Under the pieces are notes generated by a model, which was given only the letters and a program-made list of their open reading frames with translations, was not told where the DNA came from and searched no databases. Positions 46,521-58,050 of a stretch of 64,000 bases of DNA are shown piece by piece (position 1 is the first letter of the stretch; the number at the start of each line of letters is the position of its first letter). Made by a program: the position numbers and the translations under genes. The stretch comes from Atrichornis clamosus (taxonomy: Eukaryota > Chordata > Aves > Passeriformes > Menuridae), in contig WBMZ01010160.1 in the NCBI GenBank assembly GCA_013400975.1, positions 1-64,000 of the forward strand, in the 5' to 3' direction.

Positions 46521-49439
46521 AGTCCCCAACCGCAGCCATGCTCCCAGAAGCTCAGCCAGGATGTCCCGCTGCACCCTCGAGCCCAACTCTCCTCCCACAG
46601 TGCTCCCTGCCTGGCCAGGGAGATGGAGACAAAGGGGCTGCCCTGCTGCATCTCACTGCTCAACAGTCCCAAGACTAAGTCCTCTTTCCCAGGAGCTCCT
46701 GCGTGTGCAGGGAGTAGCTGGATATCCGTGGCTCCTACCCACACCTGTATGCCAGAGCTTGGTCCCTGGCATGCACAAGGTTCCCCAGGGCCACCGCTTC
46801 CCTTGCTGACTACTTGGACACTTAGCTCCCATGGGAAGTTCCCCCAGCTCCTGTTTGGCAAGACACAGAGTAAGGCCATCGGTGCAGGAAATGCTGTGGT
46901 TGGGCATCCACCTCACCATCCCAGCCCCCCACAAGCTCACCTTTACTACCTGTCCTTCATGAAGCCCAGCAGCAAACAGCTGCCAGGTCACAGCCTGTCC
47001 CAGAAACCACAGGACAGCATCTTCCTGGGCAAAGCCAGGAAGCCATCTCCATTCCTACCGTCAGCTGCGGCTCTGCCCCCACCGCTGAGCCGGAGGGAGA
47101 ATCTCTTTCTTAATATGCAAAATTAAAACCTATTTCTTCATCATTCCTCCAAGCCCCAACTATTTTGCGCAAATCACACCAGCTTTTTGCCCCCAAAACA
47201 AAACACAAATCCGAACAGAGCACAGCCATTGAGCTCCTCTTAGATGTGGTTGCCCCAAAGACACCACAGACTGCTCTCCCCAGCAATACCAATGGAATCT
47301 CAAAGGGTTTTTCTGAAGTCAGAGAACAGATTTGGGCATTTCTCTGCAAAATTATTCAGGGTTAGATTATTTGGAGCTGCCTTGGCTAAAGGGACTGCTT
47401 TATGACACCCAGACCTGCTGCCTGTTGTCATTGCAGGGCAAAATGCAGTTCCCTGAGCTCCCTTGCTGAGAAAACAATCCCACAGACTGCCCATGGTCAC
47501 AAGACTTAGAAGAACACACAGCCTGGAGATAAGCCATGAAATCCCATTTCACCTCTGCTCCGTCCCACTCCACCATTTATGTGGGGCACAGTGGTGGACG
47601 CCAGGCATTGCCCATCCTCAGGGGCACCCGACTCCAGCTGGCACTCACAAACCAAAACACAATGGGAACAGAGGATTATGGATGAGGTTAGGGATTTGTC
47701 TTGGCCAGAAGTGAGAGGCAGGAGAGGTGCCCTGCTCCCTGCATGTTCACCTCTGGAGGGAATGCTGAGAAACCAGAGCAGCAAAAGCTGGAAGGAACAT
47801 TTCATACTGGAGAGAAAGGGTGGCTATAAACACTGTAAAGCCAATATTTATTCTTTTTCCTGACATGTATCAGGAGAAAAGCAAAACAGCATGTCCAGGG
47901 AGCAGCTGAAGCCCTGGAGTCTCTTGGGCAGAATCCGAGCACACATCGCTGTTGAGTGCACACAGCACAAGACTAGTGTTTGTGACACACAACACCACAG
48001 ACAAGGCAGGTAAGAGGTTTGCTCCAACCCACAGCAAGATTTTCAGGACAAAGGCTCAGTTCAGGGCCTGGCACAGAAGGACCTTTGCAGAACAACCTTT
48101 GTAAACCCCTAAGCTGCAGCTGTGCGGAGTTAAAGGGCTGCTCATCAGATCAGTACTTTGAATTTCCAACCTAAGCTGACCTGAGTATCCACAAATAGAA
48201 CTTCTGCTTTCACTGAAATATTTTTGCACTTTTAGTATCAGAGAAAGACTCATACACGGTTTAGAAACTTCTGCCCAAGCGCTGAGCCTGGTGCAGAGCA
48301 GGAACCTTGCCCTGAAGTTCAGTGGCTTCGCAGAGTTTCAAGAGGAACTTGGTTCAGACTCTGCTTTCACTTCCTTCAACAGTTCCCAAAATACCTGCCC
48401 TCCTTTCCCTCCAATGACCCAGGCAAGGACAGGAGCAGTGCTGGGCAGCTGGAGTGGCCCAGCACAGGCCGAGTGCTCCTTAGCTGGCTTAGGCAGAGGG
48501 ATTTCCTAAATGCCATCTCAGATGCCTCCCCAGCTGAGCAGCTGGGCTCTGTTCCACTCTCACAAACCACCAAGGAAGAGAAGGTTGTTTCACAGAACTG
48601 GGCTCCTCCGAGCGTTGTGTGTGCATGTGTTCACACAGGCAGAGAGAGAAACCCCATCATCTCCCACCCACAACAGTCCAGAAGATTTCCCAATTCTGAG
48701 GAAGAGGAGCTGAATATAACATGAGCAGCATGTTCTTAAGGGCAGCTGGCAGTTATTAACCTCCTTTCCCTCCCACTAGCACTTGCCCACTGTTCCTGTG
48801 CTGCTCCTCCCACCCCCCAGACATCTCTGCTCCCACACTGCAGGTAAACAGCTTGCAACCTCTCCTGAAGGTCCCAGAAGGGATTTGGAGGCTTGGACAT
48901 AACATAGTGCTTGGCAAAGATAGGACTGGCACTCAAGGGTCCATCCTGCAGCCTCCAAAGGAGATGATATTCCCTATGGAGACATGCCTGTAGGCACCAG
49001 GAGCCCAGCTTGCAGAGCTCACAGGGACCATACAGTCCCACCTGCCCAGGGAATCCGTACTGGGAGCGTGGGAAAGGCACCACAATGCTGAAATCTCTCT
49101 CATGGTCTGGAGACATTCAAAACACCCTGAATGGAACCATTTTGCCAACGGCTGGTCCAGCTTTCTCCATGTTTGGGAATGGATGGGTCAGGGAGCAGAT
49201 AATTCAAATCCAGCCAGGTCACCTCCTATCCCTCTCCATGAGTCTGCAGCTCAACTTCCCCCCTCCTGACAATCCTCTCAAGCAAAGACCTCCAAGTGTC
49301 CCAAAGTGCTGAAGGGCACGTGGATGTACTGGGGGAGCCCAAAGCCCATGTGAAATACAGGTGCTGGCAGAGTCTATTCCCTGCAGGAAGGTGGAAGAAA
49401 GCAGGGAAAGGGTGAGAAGAGCCCTAAGCTGATCACACA
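46521..49439. other. Non-coding stretch upstream of the MTMR4 island
   Basis: No gene or CR1 seen. A minus-strand AATAAA-type motif near 47847 is isolated, with no coding exon behind it. If the 54.3-kb exon is real, this whole region is MTMR4 intron. Confidence 0.35.
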
Positions 49440-49860
49440 ACTGGAACACTTCTCCCATGGAGACAGGCTGGGAGAGTTGGGTGTGCTCCCCTGGAGAAGA
49501 GAAGGCTTCTGGGAGCCTTTAGAGCACCTTCCAGTGCCTAAAGGGGCTCCAGGAGAGCTGGAGAGGGACTGGGGACAAGGGATGGAGGGACAGGATAAGG
49601 GGGAATGGCTTCCCACTGCCAGAGGGCAGGGATAGATGGGATATTGGGAAGGAATTCCTCCCTGTGAGGGTGGGGAGGCCCTGGCACAGGCTGCCCAGGG
49701 AAGCTGTGGCTGCCCCTGGATCCGTGGAAATGTCCAAGGCTAGGCTGGACGGGGCTTGGAGCACCCTGGGATAGTGGAAGGTGTCCCTGCCCAGGGCAGG
49801 GGTGGGACTGGATGGGCTTTAAGGTCTGTTCCAACCCAAACCATTCCATGATTCTAAGAG
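49440..49860 (+). repeat. CR1 LINE 3' fragment, well preserved
   Basis: Sense CR1 from ACACTTCTCCCATGGAGACA through GGCTCCAGGAGAGCTGGAGA and AGAGGGCAGGGATAGATGGG to the tail ACCCAAACCATTCCATGATT. Confidence 0.95.
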
Positions 49861-52800
49861 AAAACTGGTCTCATTCACTGCAGGAAGGTGCCAGCACATC
49901 TGACTCAGACTTCTGCAGACAGGTTCACCCTTCCCCACCCTGACATAGCTTCATCCTCTATTTCTTTTTGGCACCACAAATAAAATTACTGTAGATACTC
50001 TTTCCTTAGGCAGAAGGCACCACACCCCTGCCTTCTACAGATTGGGGTGGGCTTTTAATCACCCCAGCACAGGTCATCACCCCACAGATGGAGGGGAGGG
50101 GAGGCAAGGGCTGGCAGAGATCCGAATTTGCAGCCCTGTCCCTGGTAGCACATCCACTGCACAGACTGCCCTGATCTGCCTCCAGATGGAGAAAACCAAC
50201 AGAAAAATTGGCAGGAGGAGGTGACTGCCCTGGGAAGGGAATTCCAGGACATGAGAAGCATGGAAGCCAGGAGCCAGGGCAGCTCTGCCTGACAGCCAGG
50301 GCTCCAGCAGCAATCAGGATACTCTATTTTAGACCCTTTCAGGTCTGAATATTTATTTTCAGTGAAGATCAAGCTAAGAACTGGTTACCTTGATCATTTT
50401 TTCCAGGAAAGGAGGAGAAGGGAGAGACTTGTATCATTTACCTCATTCTAGAAATTAAAATTTATTCTCTTTCTGCTTGGCAGATGCCTACATTGGGTGA
50501 GATGAGCTGCACTCCAACACGTGTTTCTCTCTCTCCATAAGCCAGTGCTGGGAGCTGACGAGCCGTGGCCAAAGGCACTTCTTGTTCTGCCTCCTCTACT
50601 TCTGTTGCACAAAGGGCATCCTTGTTTCAGGTCCTCCTACAAAAACAGTTCATTTCCTCAAAGCCTAGGGAGGTTTGTGGGTGAACTGAAAGGCTGCTGA
50701 GCTGCTGAGGTGGCCTTCCAGAAATAAACCCCTAAACCTGTGCAAAGAGAAGTTACTGGTTTATACCCCACAAATCAGGACTGGAATGGTGAGTGTCATC
50801 TTTTAATCTGCGTAGGATGATAGAAGAGCTTATAGATCTGTGTACTGTGTGTTCAGAAGGCTGCCCAGAGGTGAGCACAGAACAGAATATGCACCAAGAA
50901 ACCTTTGAGGAGAGGGCCAGAAGGGCACAAGTCACAGGCTGTCAACTCCGAGCACCAACAAGAGGGGACGAGGGATGGCTGCAAATCCCCACCTAGGGTA
51001 AGTCGTGGGCCCCTCCACAAGGCAAGAACCATCATGGAAACCCAGATGCCCACAGTCCCAGTATCCCAGCAGTCAGGAGAGGGAATGCTGCTGTGGGAGC
51101 TGAGCACTGAGCTGCCAGCACAGCACCTGCGGCAGCTCAGCTGCCACGTTAGTTTTAAGTAATGTATTAAGGTACCAAGTGCTCATTAGGACTCCATTAG
51201 CCAGAGTTAAGGATTAAACCAGCAGTAGTGCTGTCTTCAAGGTCATTCCCATCAGCAGCCAGTCTTTGGGGAAAACAGGAAGAGTCTTGCAATCCAAGCT
51301 CTTAAGTGACACTCGACCAAGCATCTGGAGCAGCACAGAGGGGAGAGCAGCTGGTGAGGCACATCTGGGGTGCTGCTGAGTAAGGGCAAAGCTTTGGGGC
51401 CTGCCCTTGCTAAGCACTGGTGCTGTGCCCTCTGCCTGCAGTGATCACGGGGAATTAAGGAAGCACTCAGCATGCCTGCAGGGAACAGGGTTTCCAGCCA
51501 GCCCTCCCAGCAGCTGGCAGGAGAATTCCAGCCCTGAAGCACCCCTAGGTTAGCAGACAACCCTGCAGAGCATCCATCAACCAGCAACCCACCTCCAGCC
51601 CTCCCTGTGTTTAACTAGGGAGTCACAGCCCTCCAGAGAGGTCACAAAAGGATTCCAGGGAAGCTGTCAGGGGTTTACATCAGCTCTCTGCCTTCAGCTG
51701 CTGACAGAACCTCAGGTAAGTAGGCGGAGGCAAGTGCTTATTTCTACAGTTTGCAAATACAAGTCCATGGGAAACAAAAAGCCTAAAGTCTCTTCCCAAA
51801 ATAGTGGCTGAGATGGGGGGGGGGGCTTTTGTTGGTTGCTTTTTTTTTTCTCCAAAATGAAAAAATAATTTTAAAAAAATCATAGGAGCATTTTAATAAA
51901 ATATATCTTTAAAAAATCATTTCAGAAGGACCTTTGAAAGGGTAAAGTCATCTTTGGGTACTCATAAGGAGCAGAAAACCTGCTTGTGTAGAAGAAACCA
52001 AACCATGGTTACACCTAAGGGTGAGCAGGGCCAGGTCAGGCTAAGACCAGACACTGGAAAGGAGTACAGGGAAAAGGAAAGCTCCCATGCTTTAGTAAAT
52101 CCAAAGTTCCAGTCTGTGCACCCCAAAAAAAACCCACTACAGGTCCAGGGAGGGGTGATGAGAACTAAAGGTGACATTGCTACAAAAGGCTAAAGTTCTT
52201 CAGATGTCTAAGGGGAATGTGTGGAGATCTACAAAATCCTGAAGGGCAGGGGATGCTCTCAGGCAGCACCACACTTTTTACTGTTACTCCCAATACAAGA
52301 ACTGGGAACCAGCCAAAATAACAGAGAGCAAGTTTCAAAGCAAAGCAAGAGGTGCTTGGAGAGCAGTTCTGACACAACTGCAAATCTTCACCTTGTTGTT
52401 AAAAGCCTGATGAATTCATGGAAGAAAAACCTACCAAAGGCTTATAAAAGATCAGTAAATAGTTTCTAGATTACCAAGTCCCCGAGCTGCAGGTCCTGCC
52501 AGGTGAGGGCACCTGAGCCAGCAGCATGTCACTGGGGTGTCTGACCAGCCTGGCCCTCAGTGGACCCAGCCTGGCCTTCTTCCTGTTTCCCTGGAGGGAT
52601 TTTTGATGCATTTTCCATGTGTTTATTCCCTTTTTTTTCATTCATATCTGGATACATCTGCATCCCTCTCACCTCAATCCCACCCAGAGAAGCTGTTGGG
52701 TTTTACACCTCCAAGGTGACACCAGGGTAGCTCCAAGCTGAAGTGTAAGCTCCTTTATCCGGTTATGACAGGTGAGGACTTTCATCTCCACCCCAGAGCA

Positions 52801-53849
52801 AGTTCCTCACCCTGCAGTGTGGGGATCAGCTCTTCCAGCAGGAAGCGCAGGAGGTCTTGAGGCAAAAGCAAGGAGCACGAGGACAGGGACTACAGCAAAG
52901 ACAGTGTGTGTAACTCGAGCTGAGTTCAACCACAACAGAGATTTCCTTCCCTATTCCAGCTGTTAACAAAACACATCAGGGACAATCCCTCAGGAGACGT
53001 CACCATTTCCTCGAGCACTCTGCCAGATTTTTATCTTTTATTTTTTTCTAACATGTTTAACCTAAATTTTCATGTCCTCAATTTGGGTTTCCAGCCCTTT
53101 GTCTGTCTCTGCTTTTCTCCTCAGCACTCTTTTCCCCACAACAACAGGAAGCTGATGCTGATCCTTGTCACTGCAGCGCGTTCAGGCTCTGCCCACCCAC
53201 AGCCCACATGCAGATCACCCCTCTTCAAACTACCCCCCTCAGGACACTCCCAGCATATCTTTCAATATTCCCAGTCTCCAGCTTTTTTCCTCCCAGCAGA
53301 TCCCTCATATTTTGGGTTATTTCTTGCTGGAGGCATTAGAGGCCCTTTATCCGAGTTTATCAGCAATCTGACTGCTTTGGCTGTGGTTCACATTCTTTTC
53401 TACCACATTTTTCTGTGACTAATCCTTGTGAAATTTCTGCTACTTTGGTGGCACCAGAGCTGTTATTAACATGGTGTGAAATCCTTCACTGAGAGGCGAC
53501 AGAGGAACATAATGAGAAACCCCAGCAGTAAGTTTTAAAGAAAAAATAAATCAGTCAGCCACAAAAACTGGATGACTATGTCAGTAGTCCAGGGAGACAG
53601 AAGGAGGTTCCAGTCTTATTTACTTCTTCCCCCAGTATATTCCAGTAAGAGGTTTAGGGGTGAATTCATCCTATTAACAGCATCTTGGTGACAGTGATAA
53701 AACCTTTCTGTATTATATTATTGCATATAATACACAATACTATTGCACTCTTCTTGCTCATTCTTGCATTTCTTCTCCTACATTTAGCAGCAATACAAGA
53801 TTTGGACACACAAAGAACAAGACCACCCACAGAGCATAGAGGCAGATTA
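49861..53849. other. Non-coding stretch
   Basis: No secure gene. A G9 run followed by a T-rich tract sits at about 51815-51850. One minus-strand segment (52811-52889) looks exon-like and is listed separately. Confidence 0.35.
52811..52889 (-). CDS. Exon-like segment of unknown origin (weak)
   Basis: 79 bp with acceptor TTGCTGTAG and donor CAGG|GTGAGG. One frame reads SLSSCSLLLPQDLLRFLLEE then LIPTLQ, a leucine-rich helical pattern. It leaves in phase 1, so it cannot be inserted in phase between the candidate ATG exon at 54.3 kb and MTMR4 exon 2. It is either an exon of an unrecognised minus-strand gene or chance. Confidence 0.15.
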
Positions 53850-54297
53850 GAATCATGGAATCATTAGGGTTGGAAAAGCCCTCTAAGACCATTGAGTCCA
53901 ACCATTCCACCAGCACTGCCAAGGCCACCACTGACCCATGTCCCCAGCTGCCACAGCCACACATCTGTTAAACCTCTTCAGGGATGGTGATTCCACCACT
54001 GCCCTGGGCAGCTGTGCCAGGGCATGACCACCCGTGCCACGAAGAAATTTTCCCAATATCCAGCCTGATCCTCCCCTGGCACAGCCTGAGGCCGTTCCCG
54101 CTCCTCCTGTCCCTGTTCCCTGGGAGCAGAGCCCGACCCCCCCTGGCTGCCCCCTCCTGGCAGGGACTTGTGCAGAGCCAGAAGGGCCCCCCTGCGCCTC
54201 CTTTGCTCCAGGCTGAGCCCCTTTCCCAGCTCCCTCAGCTGCTCCTGCTGCTCCAGCACCTGCCCCAGCTCTGTTCCCTTCCCTGGACACGCTCCAT
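53850..54297 (-). repeat. CR1 LINE 3' fragment next to the candidate 54.3-kb exon
   Basis: Antisense CR1 from AGAATCATGGAATCATTAGG through CCTGTCCCTGTTCCCTGGGA to CTTCCCTGGACACGCTCCA. It ends 37 bp from the donor of the candidate alternative MTMR4 exon. Confidence 0.95.
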
Positions 54298-54334
54298 GTC
54301 TATCAGTTAGAGAGTAAATAGAAGATGGACTCAC

Positions 54335-54408
54335 CATCCTCAGACACTGTCCAAACTCTCCTGGTTCAATCACAGCTCAGTCTCTTCTTGTTCCTCCACG
54401 AGTCTCAC
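54335..54408 (-). CDS. MTMR4: Candidate alternative MTMR4 5' exon ending in ATG
   Basis: A 74-bp segment with acceptor CTTTGCTGCAG before 54408 and donor GTGAGTCC at 54327-54334. Its last three bases are ATG (54335-54337). Spliced to MTMR4 exon 2 it gives Met-Gly-Glu-Glu-Gly-Pro-Pro in phase, which is the N-terminus of the mammalian reference protein, with A at -3 and G at +4. Everything before the ATG would be 5' UTR, and a further upstream non-coding exon would be needed. The intron would be 10,974 bp and would span the CpG island. The splice-signal fit is seen; use of the exon is inferred. Confidence 0.5.
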
Positions 54409-55284
54409 CTGCAGCAAAGAGGAGACAACCCAGAGCAGTTTAGCTTACAGGAATTTAGTTTAGAAGTTTAGTTTACAGGAATGGTACTCCAGTATGAACA
54501 TAGAGGGGGTGAAAAAAAATCAAGAGCCCCTGAGACCAATGCCCTGTACCCATCCCTGCTAAGCTCTGTTTGGTGCCCTTTCCAGGAGCTGCTGGAAATC
54601 AGATTCAGCAGCACAGGGGAGACACCAAATCCTTTTGGTCAGCCACTGACACAACACACAGGACCTATCACATCAGCACACAGCAGCCTGTACCCCAAAG
54701 GTACAGAACCCACACCTCGGGAGAGCACAGGAGGGAGCTGAGAAAAGACAGACTTGGACACTGTGGTTCAAGGGCCTGGGGGAGATCATTCACAGGGAAC
54801 TTGAGTGCTTGGAGATCACTGTGGTCTTGGGAGGAAAACACTTCTAAAATCCAATCTAGTCCTGCCTAGGAGGTGGGGCAGGATGCAAACACTCCAAGTG
54901 CCATAAAAAACCAGCTCCGTCTGCCAGCTTTGCCCCTGCTCGAGGGAGGTCCCAGGAGGTGCTTGTAGGAAGGGAAAAGACAAGCACCAAAATTTGTACA
55001 AAGTCCTGCTCCAAGAAGATCCTTTCCAACAGCACCAGATGGTCCTACAGGTGATCCTGGGAGCTCTATGGAGGAAGAGACACTTCCTCAAGGTTTTCAG
55101 ATGTCTCCAATATGGGATCATTTGATCAGCAACATCTCTCTCATCCGGCCACATTCTGCCTCTGCTCTGCTTTTTTAGCCCCACACAGGGAATGGAATTA
55201 TCCATAATTAAACACTGGGACCAGGGATGGACTGAGCCCATGGCACTTCTGTCCTGGTGCCACTCACCTGCCTGCGCAGTCCCT
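54409..55284. other. Non-coding stretch
   Basis: No gene or recognised repeat. If the 54335-54408 exon is used, an upstream first exon should lie here or beyond, but I see no CpG-rich promoter. Confidence 0.3.
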
Positions 55285-55445
55285 TGCTGCTCCATCCCTG
55301 GAAGTGTCCAAGGCCAGGCTGGATGGGGCTTGGAGCAACCTGGGATAGTGGAAGGTGTCCCTGTCCAGGGCCAGGGGTGGAAGAACATGAACTTTAAGGT
55401 CCCTTCCAACCCAAACCACTCTGGGACTCTGTGATTCTGTGAAGC
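55285..55445 (+). repeat. CR1 LINE 3' fragment
   Basis: Sense CR1 with CATCCCTGGAAGTGTCCAAG, GCCAGGCTGGATGGGGCTTG and a GACTCTGTGATTCTGTGA tail. Confidence 0.95.
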
Positions 55446-56104
55446 AGCATGGAAATCTGCACATGTGTATCCCAACGTTTGTTAAATGCAATGATGTTTT
55501 AAGCAGGGTTCTGCAGTATTTAGGTGTACCTTGAGGATGGTTCAGAGCTCACCAACCAAACCTGATTTCTGCCAGTCCCCTGCACTACGCCAAAGCTCCA
55601 GGAATGCTCAAGGGCTTTGGTAAATTTTGCCATGCTTGATTTTAACCTTTCTCCTCCTCAGATGAAATACAAATGCCAACAAATGTGTAATTGAGATTGT
55701 CTAAATATCTCACACAACACACCCAGCTGGGAATCCCCCTCCTTCCGCCACTCAGGAATTGTGTTGGCTACAGAAGAGCTTCTGAATACCTGCCCAAGGC
55801 TTTCCTTTGCTCAGGGATTTCCTTCCCAGCCCACGATTAAGTCAGGTTTGACACCCACACATCAGAAGGCCAAGCTGAATGCCAGCACCGAGGAGTCACT
55901 GTTGAAATGGGATTCCCACCATGAGCGAGGAGCACGCAGGGAGCTCCCACCTCGCTCCTGCTGCACACAGGTTGGAATCATTACCCTTGGCCTTTCAGTT
56001 CATCTCTCACATCCTGCCATGCACTGAACAGGAAAGGACAGGAGAAAGAAATGGGAGGTCAGAAAGATGGACCTGTATATTTAATAATTCTCTTTATGGG
56101 GCCA

Positions 56105-56550
56105 TGGAGATGCTCCCAGGGCTGGAGCCCCTCTGCTCTAGAGCCAGGCTGGGAGAGCTGGGGGTGTTCACCTGGAGAAGAGAAGGCTCCAGGGAGACCT
56201 CAGAGCCTCTTCCAGTGCCTAAAGGGGCTCCAGGAGAGCTGGAGAGGGACTTGGGACAAGGGATGGAGGGACAGGATAAGGGGGAATGGCTTCCCACTGC
56301 CAGAGGGCAGGGATAGATGGGATATTGGGAAGGATTTCTTCCCTGGTAGGGTGGTGAGGCCCTGGCACAGGTTGNAGGCCCTGGCTTGCCCAGGGAAGCT
56401 GTGGCTGCCTGCCCCTGGATCCCTGGAAGTGTCCAAGGCCAGGTTGGATGGAGCTTGGAGCACCCTGGGATAGTGGAAGGTGTCCCTGCACATGGCAGCG
56501 GTGGGACTGGATGGGCTTTAAGGTGCCTCCTAACCCAAACCATTGTGTGA
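56105..56550 (+). repeat. CR1 LINE 3' fragment containing an ambiguous base
   Basis: Sense CR1 close in sequence to the 49.44-kb copy (GGCTCCAGGAGAGCTGGAGA, AGAGGGCAGGGATAGATGGG). At 56375 there is an N, flanked by a repeat of AGGCCCTGG, and GCTGCCTGCCCC just beyond also looks duplicated. Confidence 0.9.
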
Positions 56551-57764
56551 CATTACCTTACATTTAAAAGCAGATCACCGAGTTTCAGGAAACTATGAAA
56601 AAAACCCCACAATAGGAATCAAATTTCCTAGGAAACAAAAAAAGTCAAATACTGCACTATCACCCTTAACAAACAATCTAACATATCAGACTTCACAAAG
56701 AGCCTCCAGCAGGAGCCACCACACCACCAGGAGAGTCACTGCCAACGAGTGACCTACAAGTGAGGTGAGAAGCACAATTAGCAAGGGAGGAACAACATTA
56801 AATATGCTTTTTTCACTAAATCTGAAAATATTTGAATTACTGACAACACCAAAGGACACATGTATCCTGTTCCTGCAGGACTTTGTACCAATTCATCCCA
56901 TCATTGCTAATGGCCACTGCAGTTCCTCAGTTCCTTCCTTGTAGAAGTTGGTAATGACCAGAAACTGAAACTCTGTGGCTGCATCATAAGTGAGGAGGTT
57001 CCTCCTGGCTCCCATCCCCCAGCTCGTCTGGAAAGCCAGCTGCCCAGGAGGAAGGCAAGCCATGGCAGCGGGACTCCCAGGGCTGCATGAGCTCAGCCCG
57101 CGGGAATGCTGCTGCTCCTGCATCCCCAGGGGCTTCCTCCTATGGGAGCAGGGATGAAGCTGAAGGGGCTCCTGAGGATTTATGAGGAAAAGAAAGCCAG
57201 GAGATATCACAAAAACCCAAGTGGTACTTGTACCACCGAGGGTGTCCAGCACTGCTCGAATGACACCTGGCCCAGGCCACCAGGCAGCTTCGCTCATGCA
57301 TTTGTGCAGTTCCATGTGCTCCTGTGCTGGCCTCTCAAATGCATACTCCTGTTTCAGGGCTGCCTGTGGTCCCCCTCCTTTCAAAGGCTGCTGTGTCCCA
57401 CTGGTGGCTGGCTCTGCCCCTGTGGCTTGCAGCCAAAGGGTCTTCAGCCCTCAGGAGGAGATGGAAGCTGCCCAGTGCACCCAGCACCACTGCCCAGCAT
57501 CTCTCTGGGCTGGCACCACCACCTCTCCTGTGGAAGTCAGGTTTCTCATGAAAGAGGTTGGATTACCCCAGAATCCTGGTCAGAAGCTCCTTTTAAGACC
57601 TTGGTCACAGGGGATGGGCTGGGTTGGCCACCTGCTATGCCAGGGTGGAGGCTGATGCTACAGAATTAAATGAATGGAGGACTGGGGACACAGAAAGCCA
57701 AGAAAAAAAGGATGGAACTGGAAAGAAGATAAATGAGAACAATGGCCTTTCACACACAGATGGA
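56551..57764. other. Non-coding stretch
   Basis: No gene seen. A 163-codon minus-strand ORF (56893-57384) has no recognisable domain, no splice support and mixed composition. Confidence 0.35.
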
Positions 57765-58050
57765 ATCTCTGAATCATGGGATGGTTTGGGTTGGAAGGTA
57801 CCTTAAAGCCCATCCAGTCCCACCCCCTCCCATGGGCAGGGACACCTTCCACTATCCCAGGTGCTCCAGGCCCCGTGCAACCTGGCCTTGGACACTTCCA
57901 GGGATCCAGGGGCAGCCACAGCTTCCCTGGGCACCCTGTGCCAGGGCCTCCCCACCCTCACAGGGAAGAATTCCTTCCCAATATATCTAACCTATATTTC
58001 CTCTCTCTCAGTTTGAACCCATTCCCCCTTGTTCTCTCACTGGTTTCTCG
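57765..58050 (-). repeat. CR1 LINE 3' fragment
   Basis: Antisense CR1 from CTGAATCATGGGATGGTTTG through TGCAACCTGGCCTTGGACAC to CAGTTTGAACCCATTCCCCC. Confidence 0.95.

Noticed and set aside
47845..47852. Minus-strand AATAAA-type motif that could end another gene
   Set aside because: No coding exon with recognisable content lies upstream of it on that strand; isolated signals are common by chance.
56893..57384. 163-codon minus-strand ORF
   Set aside because: No domain, no splice structure, mixed composition; consistent with chance in GC-rich DNA.
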